From: VRUE01 sp963745915
GTDB lineage: Bacteria > Actinomycetota > Thermoleophilia > Solirubrobacterales > 70-9
Direction: 5' to 3'
NCBI GenBank assembly: GCA_963745915.1
Contig: CAVUZA010000002.1
Coordinates: 2,170,001 to 2,234,000, forward strand
DNA length: 64,000 nucleotides
How positions within the stretch are numbered: the first letter of the stretch is position 1; each line of letters starts with the position of its first letter. Below are positions 31,425 to 40,304 of the stretch, piece after piece. The notes beneath the pieces were generated by a model. That model did not search any database, was not told where the DNA came from, and saw only the letters and a program-made list of their open reading frames with translations. The position numbers and the translations under genes were made by a program.

Positions 31425-32366
31425 ATGGCAGTCGCCGCCGCGCCGCGCACCGATTCGCGCTTCGAGTCCCTCGTCCTCGACTTCCTCTCCTACCTGGAGC
31501 TGGAGCGGGGGCTGTCGCGGAACACGCTCGACGCCTACCGCACCGACCTGCTCCAGTACGGCGAATACCTGGCCGCGCACGGGCTCGACGCCCTCGTCGC
31601 CGGGCCCGCCGACATCTCCGAGTTCCTCGCCGAGCTGGCGACCGGGGAGGGCGAGCGGCCCGCCTGCTCGTCGGCCACGGTCAACCGCAAGGCGGCCTGC
31701 CTGCGCTCCTTCTACAAGCACCTGCGCCGCGACGAGCTGATCGGCGACGACCCGACCGCGGCGCTGAGCGCCCCGCGGCGGGCGAAGAAGCTGCCCCAGG
31801 TGCTCAACTACGCCGAGGTGCAGCGGCTGCTGGCGGCGCCGCGCGGCAGCGAGCCGACGGCGCTGCGCGACCGGGCGCTGCTCGAGGTGATGTACGCCTG
31901 CGGGCTGCGCGCCTCGGAGACGATCGGGCTCGAGCTCGGCGACGTCGACCTGCACGAGGGCTTCCTCCGCGCCCGCGGCAAGGGCGGCAAGGAACGGCTG
32001 GTGCCGCTCGGCCGCCAGGCGATCGCCGCGGTCTCCGGCTATCTGCGCGGCGGCCGGCCGAAGCTGGTCGGCGAGGCCCACGAGGCGAAGCTCTTCGTCA
32101 ACTTCCGCGGCGGGCCGCTGAGCCGCCAGGGTCTCTACAAGATCGTCCAGCGCAACGCCCGCGAGGCCGGCCTGGCGGGCCAGCTCAGCCCCCACACCCT
32201 GCGCCACAGCTTCGCCACCCACCTGCTCGCCGGCGGCTGCGACCTGCGCGCCGTGCAGGAGATGCTCGGCCACGCCGACATCTCGACCACGCAGATGTAC
32301 ACCCACCTTTCCGGCGAGCACCTCAAGGCCGTCTACTTCGACGCCCACCCCCGCGCCACCGCCTGA
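31425..32366 (+). CDS. xerD: Tyrosine site-specific recombinase XerD/XerC-type
   Basis: A 313-residue chromosomal recombinase that resolves chromosome dimers at dif with its Xer partner and FtsK. The SAM-like N-domain (LERGLSRNTLDAYRTDL) is followed by the catalytic residues: Arg in CGLRASETIGL, Lys in GKGGKERLVPL, the HTLRHSFATHLL box (H-x-x-R), GHADISTTQMYTHL (His and Tyr). Full length and in the conserved place after pyrG, so it is the housekeeping Xer, not a mobile integrase. ATG start at 31425. Confidence 0.95.
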   Translation: MAVAAAPRTDSRFESLVLDFLSYLELERGLSRNTLDAYRTDLLQYGEYLAAHGLDALVAGPADISEFLAELATGEGERPACSSATVNRKAACLRSFYKHLRRDELIGDDPTAALSAPRRAKKLPQVLNYAEVQRLLAAPRGSEPTALRDRALLEVMYACGLRASETIGLELGDVDLHEGFLRARGKGGKERLVPLGRQAIAAVSGYLRGGRPKLVGEAHEAKLFVNFRGGPLSRQGLYKIVQRNAREAGLAGQLSPHTLRHSFATHLLAGGCDLRAVQEMLGHADISTTQMYTHLSGEHLKAVYFDAHPRATA

Positions 32367-32376
32367 CCCCCCAATC

Positions 32377-32426
32377 GCTGACTTCGTGTTTCGGTATGCC
32401 TATGCGCACAAAACCGGGAAGTCAGC
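32377..32426 (+). terminator. Hairpin between xerD and mutM
   Basis: Arms GCTGACTTC (32377-32385) and GAAGTCAGC (32418-32426), with an inner GTTT/AAAC pair (32388-32391, 32411-32414). It starts 10 nt after the xerD stop and has no U-tract. It ends 7 nt before the mutM -10 box. Confidence 0.6.
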
Positions 32427-32433
32427 CTTGAGG

Positions 32434-32439
32434 TAGAAC
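32434..32439 (+). promoter_or_regulatory. -10 box of mutM
   Basis: TAGAAC ends 7 nt before the GTG at 32447. Leaderless pattern. Confidence 0.45.
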
Positions 32440-32446
32440 TCGGGGG

Positions 32447-33346
32447 GTGCCCGAGCTGCCGGAGGTGGAGACCGTCTGTCGGCAGCTGGAGCCGGAGATC
32501 GCGGGGCGGGAGATCGCGGCGCTCGAGGTGCTCGACCCGCGCTGGTGCCGGCCGACGCCGCCGAAGCGGCTGGAGAAGGCGGTGGCGGGGGCGAGGATCG
32601 CCGGGCTGGGGCGGCGCGGCAAGTACCTGCTGCTGGGACTGGACGGCGATCGCACCCTGGTCATGCACCTGCGGATGACCGGCAACCTGGTCCTGGTCGA
32701 GGGCGGCGACGTGCTCGACCCCTCCGAGGGCATGCGGCTGTACGAGGGCGAGCGCTCGACCTCCGCCCGTCACCTGCGCGCCCGCTTCACCCTCGACGAC
32801 GGGCGCCAGCTCTGGTTCACCGACCCGCGCCGCTTCGGCGAGGCCTTCCTGATCGACGACGCCGACCTCGGTGAGCGCTTCGCCAAGCTCGGGGTCGAGC
32901 CCTTCGCGCCCGAGTTCACCGCCGAGGCCCTGGGCGAGATGGCGGCCGGTCGCACGGCGCCGCTCAAGTCCTTCCTGCTCGACCAGTCGCGGATCGCCGG
33001 GGTGGGGAACATCTACGCCGACGAGGCCCTCTTCCGCGCCCGGCTGCACCCGCTCTCGCCGGCCGGCTCGATGAAGCCCGAGCACCGCGAGGCGCTGCGC
33101 GACGCGGTGGTGGCGGCGCTCGCGGCCGGGATCGAGCGCGGCGGCGCCTCGATCGACGACTACCGCGACGGGCGCGGCGAGAAGGGGACGATGCAGGACG
33201 AGTTCCTCGTCCACACCCGGGAGGGCGAGCCCTGTCCGCGGTGCGGCGGGCCGATCTCGCGGATCGTCGTTTCGGGCCGCTCGACCTACTACTGCCCGAG
33301 CTGTCAGGTGCGCTTGCGGCGGCGCCCGCGGCGCAGGAGAAAATGA
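32447..33346 (+). CDS. mutM: Formamidopyrimidine-DNA glycosylase (MutM/Fpg)
   Basis: A 299-residue repair enzyme removing 8-oxoguanine. It begins PELPEVETV after the start Met, so the catalytic Pro and Glu are in place. LVMHLRMTGNLVL, the H2TH region around LDQSRIAGVGNIYADEAL, and the C-terminal zinc finger CPRCGGPIS...YYCPSCQ all match. An additional basic tail (RRRPRRRRK) follows the finger. GTG start. Confidence 0.96.
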   Translation: MPELPEVETVCRQLEPEIAGREIAALEVLDPRWCRPTPPKRLEKAVAGARIAGLGRRGKYLLLGLDGDRTLVMHLRMTGNLVLVEGGDVLDPSEGMRLYEGERSTSARHLRARFTLDDGRQLWFTDPRRFGEAFLIDDADLGERFAKLGVEPFAPEFTAEALGEMAAGRTAPLKSFLLDQSRIAGVGNIYADEALFRARLHPLSPAGSMKPEHREALRDAVVAALAAGIERGGASIDDYRDGRGEKGTMQDEFLVHTREGEPCPRCGGPISRIVVSGRSTYYCPSCQVRLRRRPRRRRK

Positions 33347-33356
33347 CCGAACGGTC
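33345..33356 (+). promoter_or_regulatory. Operator-like palindrome of the TetR gene
   Basis: GACCGAACGGTC has 5-bp inverted arms. It overlaps the mutM stop and lies 4 nt before the TATAAA of the tetR promoter. The GACCG-N2-CGGTC type is typical for TetR-family self-regulation. Confidence 0.6.
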
Positions 33357-33360
33357 GTGC

Positions 33361-33366
33361 TATAAA
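33361..33366 (+). promoter_or_regulatory. -10 box of the TetR gene
   Basis: TATAAA ends 8 nt before the ATG at 33375; the operator lies directly upstream. Confidence 0.55.
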
Positions 33367-33374
33367 CCGGGGCG

Positions 33375-33992
33375 ATGAGCGCGACGGTCGAAGACGGCAG
33401 GCGGGCGGCGGGGCAGCGCTCGCACGAGGCGATCCTCGCCGAGGCGGTCGACCTGGCCAGCGTCGAGGGCTTGGAGGGCCTGACGATCGGCCGCCTGGCG
33501 AGCCAGGTCGAGATGAGCAAGAGCGGCCTCTTCGCCCACTTCGGCTCCAAGCGGGAGCTGCAGCTGGCGGCGGTCGAGCGAGCCCGGCAGATATTCGTCG
33601 CCGAGGTCGTCGCCCCGGCCGCCGAGGCCCCCGCCGGCCTGGCCCGGCTGCGCGCCGCGGTCGAGTCCTGGCTCTCCTACTTCGGCCGCGAGGTGTTCGC
33701 CGGCGGCTGCTTCTTCGTCGCCGCCGCCAGCGAGTTCGACGACCGCGGCGGCCCGGTGCGCGACGCGGTCGAGGAGGCGATGGCGGCCTGGGTCGGCTAC
33801 CTCGAGCAGCTGGCGGCCGAGGCGGTCGAGGCGGGGGAGATGCCCGGCGCCGACCCGGCGCAGATCGCCTTCGAGCTCAACGCGATCGGGATCGCGCTCA
33901 ACTGGGAGCTGCGCCTGCGTCGCAACCCCGAGGCGGTTGAGCGCGCCCGCGTCGCCTTCGACCGGGTGCTCGGTGTCGGGGGTGCGGCGTGA
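33375..33992 (+). CDS. TetR-family transcriptional regulator
   Basis: A 205-residue repressor. The N-terminal HTH is IGRLASQVEMSKSGLFAHFGSKRELQLAAV (residues 39-68). The ligand-binding part (VESWLSYFGREVFAGGCFF) is of the kind with no obvious ligand. It is followed in a GTGA overlap by an HD-domain protein, so the pair is an operon. The palindrome upstream suggests it represses itself. Confidence 0.93.
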   Translation: MSATVEDGRRAAGQRSHEAILAEAVDLASVEGLEGLTIGRLASQVEMSKSGLFAHFGSKRELQLAAVERARQIFVAEVVAPAAEAPAGLARLRAAVESWLSYFGREVFAGGCFFVAAASEFDDRGGPVRDAVEEAMAAWVGYLEQLAAEAVEAGEMPGADPAQIAFELNAIGIALNWELRLRRNPEAVERARVAFDRVLGVGGAA

Positions 33993-34750
33993 GCCGGCCC
34001 GCCACCGGCACGATGGCCTGGGCACGGGCGACCGGCGGCGCCCTCGACCGCCGCACCCGCTTCGAGCTCTTGAGCCAGGCGATCGTCGCCCGGATCGGCA
34101 CCCTGGCGCCGTTCGCGCGCCGCGAAGCGGGGCTGGCCGAGAAGCGCCTCGAGCTGCCCGAGTGCGAACCCGACAGCGCCCTCTGCCGCGCCGCGCTGGA
34201 GCTGTGCGAGGAGGTATCGCCGCCGGCGATGACCGGGCACTCGCTGCGCACCTGGCTCTTCTCGGCGCTCTTCGCCAGTCGCGACGGGGTGGCCTACGAC
34301 GAGGAGATCCTCTACGTCGCCTCGCTCCTGCACGACATCGGCCTGACCGAGCCCTACTGGGAAAAGGACCGGCGGGCGCACTGCTTCGCGGTCGAGGGCG
34401 CCTTCGCCGCTGAGAGCTTCGCCCGCGAGCACGGCGTCGAGGAGGCGCGGGCCGAGCGGATCGCCGAGGTGATCGCCGCCCACCTCAACGTCCACATCCC
34501 GCTCGAGTGCGGGCCGGAGACGCGGCTGATGCACCAGGGGGTCGGCCTCGACGCGATCGGCCGCCACATCCGCGGCATCGACCCGCGGGCGACCGAGGCG
34601 GTGGTGGCGCGCTACCCGCGCGACGGGGTGGTCGAGACGCTCAGCGAGCCGACCCGGCGCCAGGCCAAGAGCAGGCCCCGCTCGCGAGTCGCGCTCTTCA
34701 CCCAGTTCGGCTTCCAGGGCATGGTCAAGTCGAACCCGCTGAACCGCTGA
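33989..34750 (+). CDS. HD-domain hydrolase-like protein
   Basis: A 253-residue protein with the HD metal-binding set: MTGHSLRTWLF (His), LLHDIGLTEP (His-Asp), and IAAHLNVHIP (His). It resembles the cyanamide-hydratase/phosphohydrolase-like branch. The substrate is unknown. The tight overlap with the tetR gene means the regulator probably controls it. A basic C-terminal tail (RRQAKSRPRSR) is unusual. Confidence 0.82.
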   Translation: MSRPATGTMAWARATGGALDRRTRFELLSQAIVARIGTLAPFARREAGLAEKRLELPECEPDSALCRAALELCEEVSPPAMTGHSLRTWLFSALFASRDGVAYDEEILYVASLLHDIGLTEPYWEKDRRAHCFAVEGAFAAESFAREHGVEEARAERIAEVIAAHLNVHIPLECGPETRLMHQGVGLDAIGRHIRGIDPRATEAVVARYPRDGVVETLSEPTRRQAKSRPRSRVALFTQFGFQGMVKSNPLNR

Positions 34751-34819
34751 GCGCCGCGGAGCCGTCCGGGGCCTGCGCCACCTTTTCGGGGTGAGCGAGC
34801 GACGCGTGCAGGCGGCCTG

Positions 34820-35548
34820 ATGGCCGGGCGGACGGTGCAGACCGAGGCCGTGGTGCTGCGCAGCATCCGCTACGGCGAGGCCGACCGCATCCTCCACCTC
34901 TACTCGAAGACGCGGGGGCGGGTCGGGGCGATCGCCAAGGGCGCGCGCAAGCCGCGCTCGCGCTTCGGCGGCCGGCTGGAGCCCTTCTTCCGGCTCGACC
35001 TGATGCTGCACGAGGGCCGCAGCGATCTGCTCACGGTGACCGGCGTCTCGACCCTCGACGGCTACCCGCGGTTGCGCGGCTCCGGCCCGGCGCTCGGGGC
35101 GGCCGCCCGCGGCTGCGACGCGGTGCTGCGCCTGCTCGACGCGGCCGAGCCCAACCCGCCCGCCTACAACCTGCTCTGCCGCTACCTGGCGCTGCTCGAC
35201 GACCCGGGGGTGGCGCAGCGGGCAACCGGCCTGGAGACGGCCCTCTCCTTCCGCCTCAAGCTGGCGCTGGCGGCGGGCTTCGCTCCTGAGCTTGCCTCCT
35301 GCGCCAGCTGCGGCGAGGCCGAGCACCTGAGCGGCTTCTCCGGCGCCGCCGGCGGGGTCGTCTGCGCCGCCTGCGAAGCGGGCTCCTTCCCGCTGTCGGA
35401 GGATGCGCACCGCTTCATGGTCGAGGCGGTCGGCCGGCCGCTGGCGGAGGCGCCGGAAGCCGACGAGTTAGCTCTGCGCCAGGCCGAACGCGCCGTCAGG
35501 GAGACGCTCGAGCACCACGCGCACGTGCAGCTTCGCTCCGCCGCTTAG
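34820..35548 (+). CDS. recO: DNA repair protein RecO
   Basis: A 242-residue protein that loads RecA with RecF/RecR. It starts TVQTEAVVLRSIRYGEADRI, with the OB-fold LHLYSKTRGRVGAIAKGARKPRSRFG. The zinc finger is CASCGEAEHLSGF then VCAACEAG. Good length. The stop (TAG 35546-35548) overlaps the -10 box of the next gene dgt. Confidence 0.94.
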   Translation: MAGRTVQTEAVVLRSIRYGEADRILHLYSKTRGRVGAIAKGARKPRSRFGGRLEPFFRLDLMLHEGRSDLLTVTGVSTLDGYPRLRGSGPALGAAARGCDAVLRLLDAAEPNPPAYNLLCRYLALLDDPGVAQRATGLETALSFRLKLALAAGFAPELASCASCGEAEHLSGFSGAAGGVVCAACEAGSFPLSEDAHRFMVEAVGRPLAEAPEADELALRQAERAVRETLEHHAHVQLRSAA

Positions 35549-35551
35549 GAT
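35546..35551 (+). promoter_or_regulatory. -10 box of dgt
   Basis: TAGGAT overlaps the recO stop and ends 7 nt before the ATG at 35559. Confidence 0.45.
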
Positions 35552-35558
35552 CGGGGCG

Positions 35559-36573
35559 ATGGAGGCTACCGCCAGCTTCGAGGACCGCGTCTCTGCCTGG
35601 GAGGAGGAGTTCCTTGCCCCGGAGGCAGTCCGGTCCTACCCGGCCAGGCGGGCGGTGGCGGAGGAGGACAGTCCGCTGCGGACGCCGTTCCAGCGCGACC
35701 GCGACCGGATCGTGCACAGCAAGGCGTTTCGGCGGCTGAAGCACAAGACGCAGGTCTTCGTCGCTCCCGAGGGCGATCACTACCGGACGCGCCTGACCCA
35801 CACGCTCGAGGCCTGCGGGATCGCCCGCACGGTGGCGCGGGCGCTGGGCCTGAACGAGGACCTGACCGAGGCGATCGGGCTCGGCCACGACCTCGGCCAC
35901 CCGCCCTTCGGCCACGCCGGCGAGGAGGCGCTCGACGCGGCGCGGCGCGAGCGCTGCGGCGGCGGCTTCCGCCACAACGAGCACTCGCTGCGCGTGGTCG
36001 AGGTGCTCGAGCGCGAGGGGCGCGGCCTCAACCTGACCGAGCAGGTGCGCGACGGCATCCTCAACCACACCGGCGGCGACAGGCCGGCGAGCCTCGAGGG
36101 GCGGATCGTCAAGCTGGTCGACCGCGTCGCATACATCAACCACGACATCGACGACGCCCTGCGGGCCGGGATCCTGCGCCCCGACGACCTGCCGGCGGCC
36201 GAGATCGAGCTGCTGGGGGAGACCGGCTCGGCGCGGATCGACACCCTGGTGCGCGACATCGTCGCCGCCTCGCGCGAGTCCGGCGACATCGCCCAGAGCG
36301 AGGAGGTGGGCGGGGCGATGCTGCGCCTGCGCAAGTTCATGTTCGAGCGCGTCTACCTGGGCGAGGTGGCGCGCAGCGAGCACGAGCGGGTGCACCGGGT
36401 GATGCGCGGCGCTCTTCGACCACTACCTGGAGCATCCCGAGCAGGCGCCGCAGGCTGCGAGCCGGGCGCCGATCAGTGCCAGCGGGTCGACCGACTACCT
36501 GGCCGGGATGACCGACCGCTACTGCATCGCCAAGTTCAGCGAGCTGTCGCTGCCCAAGGAGTCGCGGCTCTGA
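35559..36573 (+). CDS. dgt: dNTP triphosphohydrolase (dGTPase-like), one frameshift
   Basis: An HD-domain enzyme converting dNTPs to deoxynucleosides and triphosphate. Clear motifs: SKAFRRLKHKTQVFV, HYRTRLTHTLEACGIART (His), GLGHDLGHPPFGHAGEEAL (His-Asp), FRHNEHSLR, ILNHTGGDRPASLEG and KLVDRVAYINHDIDDAL. Near 36410 one extra base shifts the frame; the C-terminus then continues as FDHYLEHPEQAP and ends FSELSLPKESRL at 36573. Corrected length is 337 residues. This is the first of many indels in the dgt-dnaG stretch; a sequence error is likely. Confidence 0.9.
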
Positions 36574-36588
36574 GCCGCGGCGCGGCGC

Positions 36589-36594
36589 TACGGT
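36589..36594 (+). promoter_or_regulatory. -10 box of dnaG
   Basis: TACGGT ends 6 nt before the GTG at 36601. Leaderless pattern. Confidence 0.4.
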
Positions 36595-36600
36595 GGCAGC

Positions 36601-38377
36601 GTGGCGCTGATCTCCAACGAGAGCCTGGAGCGGGTCAAGCAGGCGGCCGACATCGTCGAGGTGGTCTCGGCCCACACCGACCTGCGCCGCCAGGGCGCGC
36701 GCTGGGTCGGGCTCTGCCCCTTCCACGAGGAGCGCACGCCGTCGTTCTCGGTCGACGCCGCAGGACAAGCTCTACCACTGCTTCGGCTGCGGGGTGGGCG
36801 GCGACACGATCAAGTTCGTCGAGGAGAAGGAGGGGCTGGGCTTCGCCGAGGCGGTCGAGTGCTGGCCGAGCGCTACGGGGTCGAGCTGGAGCGCGAGCAG
36901 GAGGACCCGCGGGCCGAGGCGCGGCGCAAGCAGCAGCGGCGGCTGGCCGATCTGCTCGACCGCACCGCCGCCTTCTACGCGGCCTACCTCTGGGACTCCG
37001 AGGAGGCGGCGCAAGGCGCGCGAGTACCTGGCCGGGCGCGGGCTGGGGGAGGAGGCGCTGCGCGCCTTCGGCGTCGGCTACGCGCCGAGCGCCTGGGACA
37101 CGGTGCTGCTGCGCGGCCAGCGGGCCGGGTTCACGGTCGAGGAGCTGCGCGGCGGTCGGGCTGGTCCAGCGCGGCAAGGGCGGCGGCGAGTACGACCGCT
37201 TCCGCTCGCGGATCATGTTCCCGATCCGCGACCGCCGCGGGCGCACGCTGGGCTTCGGCGGGCGGGCGATGCGCTCCGACCAGGGGGCGAAGTACGTCAA
37301 CACCGCCGAGACCGAGCTTCTTCCACAAGAGCAAGATGCTCTACGGCATCGACCTGGCGAAGGCGGCGATCGCCAAGGCCGGGCGGGCGGTGGTGGTCGA
37401 GGGCTACACCGACGTGCTCGCCCTGCGCCAGGCCGGGGTCGAGGAGGCGGTCGGGGTGATGGGCACGGCGATCACCGAGGAGCAGGTGGCCTCGCTCTCG
37501 GGGATGGTCGAGGAGGTGGTGCTGGCCCTGGACGCCGACTCGGCCGGGCAAGAGGCGATGCTGCGCGCCCAGCGCGTCGCGGCGGGGCGCAAGATGCGGC
37601 TGCGGGTGGCGGCGATGCCGGCCGGCGTCGACCCGGCGGAGATGGTCGCCGGGGAGGGCGGCGCCGAGCGCTTCCGCGAGCTGGTCGAGGGCGCGGTCGA
37701 GCTGGTCGCCTTCCAGGTCGGCCTGGTGCTGGAGCGGACCGACGTCGGCTCGCCCGCCGAGCGCGACCGGGCGCTGGACGAGCTGGCGCCGATCCTTGCC
37801 GGGCTGGGGGAGAGCGCCAGCCGCGACGACCTGGTGCGGCGGGTGGCCGAGCGGCTCGACCTGGAGCCGGCGATGGTGATGGGCCGGGTGGTGGCGGCGC
37901 GGCCGCTGAGCGGCGGCGACGCGGGTCGCGAGCGCGGCGGCGCGTCCCGCCCCGGCGGTGCGCAAGGCGGCGGAGCTGACCTCGCGCGAGCGCCGCGAGC
38001 GGGCGCTGCTGGCGATGTGCATCGCCCTGCCCGAGGAGGGCCGCGAGTACCTCGCCCGCCTCACCGACGCCCACCTCTCGCCGCTCGGGGCGCGGGCGGC
38101 GGCCTGGCTCCGCGAGCACCCCGAAGATGCGGCCTCGAACCTGCCCCGCGAGGACGCCGAGCTCTCCGGCCTGCTCGCCGAGCTGGTGATCGTCGCCCAC
38201 GACGAGCCCGCCGCCGCCGACGCGATGGAGCTCAACTACCTCCTGCTCGAGCAGCGCCGCCTCGAGGCCGAGATCGCCGCCGCCGGCGAGGCCGAAGACT
38301 CCGAGCGGCGCGCCGCCCTGAGCCGCGAACGCGCCGCCCTGGTCGAACGCATCGCCCACACGGAGCGGGTCGGGTAG
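36601..38377 (+). CDS. dnaG: DNA primase, with six single-base indels in this sequence
   Basis: The primase making RNA primers for replication. Its parts in order: zinc domain CPFHEERTPSFSV then LYHCFGCGVGGDTIKF; RNA polymerase domain FAVE..VLAERYGVELE, RIMFPIRDRRGRTLGFGGRA; Toprim VVVEGYTDVLAL and LALDADSAGQEA; C-terminal DnaB-interaction region to 38377. The frame changes near 36762 (+1), 36857 (-1), 37013 (+1), 37150 (+1), 37318 (+1) and 37948 (+1). Corrected, it is about 590 residues, the normal length. Every piece is conserved and gap-free, which argues for sequencing or assembly error, since dnaG is essential. Confidence 0.92.
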
Positions 38378-38457
38378 GCGCAACTTTCTGTCCGCGCCAA
38401 GCGCGATCATCTCCGTATGTCCGATGGGCTTGCGAGGAGAACGGGTCTCCACGCCAG

Positions 38458-38992
38458 ATGCTGGAGCCGCTGGTTGAAGAGGGGCTGACGATCGAGAAGA
38501 TCGCTCAGCGGGTCGGGGTGAGCGACTCGACGGCCAAAAATGTGGTTGAAGCGGCATGGGCTTCGGACCCGGGGCGCACAGCGCCGGGAGATGCTCACGC
38601 GGATGCGCGACGGCGGCGAGCGAGAGGTTGACGTCGAGTGCCGTCGGCACGGCATGACGCGGCATGTATCGATCGCTTCCGAGCGACGGCTGCGATGCAC
38701 GAAGTGCCGCGCCGAGGCGGTGGCGCGGAGGCGGCGCAAGGTCAAGGAGATACTGATCGAGGAGGCCGGCGGGTGCTGCGTGCTGTGCGGCTACTCCAAG
38801 CATCCCGCCGCCCTGCAATTTCATCATCTCGATCCGGCGGAGAAATCGTTTGGCCTCGGAGTCCGCGGCATAACGCGGTCGATCGAGCGGCTCAGGGCCG
38901 AGGCGGCGAAGTGCTCGTTGCTGTGCGCCAACTGCCACGCCGAGGTCGAGGTTGGCGCGGCCGAGCTACCGGTAAAGTCTCGCCAGTCGTAG
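38458..38992 (+). CDS. HNH nuclease-like protein with N-terminal HTH, one frameshift
   Basis: The C-terminal part carries an HNH pattern: GGCCVLCGYSKHPAALQFHHLDP (first CxxC and His-His) and CSLLCANCHAEVEVG (second CxxC and His). The N-terminus MLEPLVEEGLTIEKIAQRVG, VSDSTAK is a helix-turn-helix, and after one extra A in an A5 run (38536-38540) the text continues MWLKRHGLRTRGAQ. With one base removed the gene is about 177 residues. The ATG at 38540 alone gives a truncated 150-residue frame. This HTH-plus-HNH type is common as stand-alone homing-like or phage-related nucleases. Its role here is unknown. Confidence 0.78.
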
Positions 38993-39031
38993 CCGGTCCG
39001 GGTACCGATTCGGATTAGCGCGGCGTGTTGA

Positions 39032-39103
39032 TCCGGGGTGGCCGACTGGTAAGGCAACGCCCTGTTAAGGCGCTCAATGTGGGTTCGAATCCCACCCCCG
39101 GAG
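39032..39103 (+). tRNA. tRNA-Asn (GTT)
   Basis: Acceptor arms TCCGGGG (39032-39038) and CCCCGGA (39096-39102), T-arm GTGGG-TTCGAAT-CCCAC, anticodon loop CTGTTAA with anticodon GTT at 39064-39066. No encoded CCA. The last 30 nt lie inside the 3' end of the glycosyltransferase gene on the other strand. Confidence 0.95.
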
Positions 39104-40297
39104 CTTCTGGCTGGCGCGGTCGCGCGCCAGCCCCTCGACCAACTCGGCGCTGCGTGCGGCGCCGTCGTGGTCGCGGGCCCAGGAGGCGAGCTCGGTGGCC
39201 CGGCGGGCGAAGGAGGGATCGGCGAGCAGGCGGCGGGTTGCCCAGCGCAGGGGGGCGGGGCGGCAGAGGCGCCAGGGGAGGGATAGGCCGCAGCCGGCCC
39301 AGGCGACCCGCATCGCGGTCTCGCTCATGTCGCCGATGATCGGCGAGATCAGGACCGGCGTGCCGGCGGCGAGGGCGCGGGCGACGGTGCCGTGGCCGCC
39401 GTGGGAGACGACCAGCGAGGCGGCGGGCATCAGCTGGCTGTAGCTGAGCCATTCGACCAGCCGGGCGTTGTCGGGGACCTCGATCGGGCGCTGCGGCTTG
39501 ACCCTGTTGGTCGTCGCCACCACCCGCACCGGCTCGTCGGCCAGCGCCGCCAGCGCCGTGCGCACCAGGTGGTTGCCCGAGTCGTGCGCGGTGCTGGGCG
39601 CGACGAGGATCAGCGGGTCGTTCCCCGGCGGCAGCTCGATCTCGGGATGGGGCAGCTCGTAGCTGAGCGGGCCGGTGATCTCGACCCCCGCCGGCCAGCG
39701 CCGCGGGTACTCGAGCTGGGGGAAGGTCCCGACCAGCGCCAGGTCGGGGCTGATCCCGCCGTGGAAGCGCTCCAGCGGCGCCAGCTCGAGCCGCGCCCGC
39801 TGGCGGTTGAGGTCGCGGCGCCCCTGCTCGAGGCCGATGTCCAGCGCCCGCTGCCCGGCGCGCCAGACGGCCCGCCCCAGCGGCGTGCGCGCCGGCCGCA
39901 GCCCGATCGCGAAGAAGGGCCTGCCCGGCTCGACCACCGGGTAGATGTGGGGGATCAGGGTGGCCAGCGGGATCCCGGCGCGCTCGGCGGCCAGGCCGGG
40001 CGCCAGGGTGAGGATGTCGCTGACCACGGCGTGCGGGCGCATCTCCTCCAGCAGCGGCAGCAGCGCCCGCGCCGCCTCGGCCGCGTGCGCCCCCTCGGCC
40101 GAGTCGGGGTCGGGCGGCGGGAACATCCGGTATTCCTCGGCGGCGGCGAAGCCGAGCCCGGCGCCCTCGACCGCGGCCCGTCGCTCCTCCCAGGTCTCGA
40201 CCGTGACCTCGTGGCCGCGCTCGCGCAGCGCCCGCCCCAGCGCGATCGCCGGGAAGACGTGGCCGGGGTCGCCGAAGGCGGCGACCAGGAAACGCAT
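39074..40297 (-). CDS. UGT/MGT-like glycosyltransferase (GT1)
   Basis: A 407-residue GT-B glycosyltransferase of the macroside/glucuronosyl family. The start MRFLVAAFGDPGHVFPAIALGRALRERGHEVTV is the family N-terminus. The C-terminal nucleotide-sugar site reads LVVSHGGHGTVARALAAGTPVLISP. No TM helix, so it is probably cytosolic and glycosylates small molecules. The last 10 codons (SQKLRGWDSNPH) come from the tRNA-Asn gene read on the opposite strand, so the natural stop seems to have been lost. Another gene on the same strand (SDR) is 7 bp upstream, likely co-transcribed. Confidence 0.88.
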   Translation of the reverse strand: MRFLVAAFGDPGHVFPAIALGRALRERGHEVTVETWEERRAAVEGAGLGFAAAEEYRMFPPPDPDSAEGAHAAEAARALLPLLEEMRPHAVVSDILTLAPGLAAERAGIPLATLIPHIYPVVEPGRPFFAIGLRPARTPLGRAVWRAGQRALDIGLEQGRRDLNRQRARLELAPLERFHGGISPDLALVGTFPQLEYPRRWPAGVEITGPLSYELPHPEIELPPGNDPLILVAPSTAHDSGNHLVRTALAALADEPVRVVATTNRVKPQRPIEVPDNARLVEWLSYSQLMPAASLVVSHGGHGTVARALAAGTPVLISPIIGDMSETAMRVAWAGCGLSLPWRLCRPAPLRWATRRLLADPSFARRATELASWARDHDGAARSAELVEGLARDRASQKLRGWDSNPH

Positions 40298-40304
40298 GCC
40301 GCCC

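Noticed and set aside
31425..32366. XerD as a mobile-element integrase
   Set aside because: Full length, in the conserved place near pyrG and recN, with XerC/D features and no attachment repeats nearby.
36601..38377. Programmed frameshifting in dnaG
   Set aside because: There are six shifts in both directions at sites with no common slippery sequence; sequence errors explain them better.
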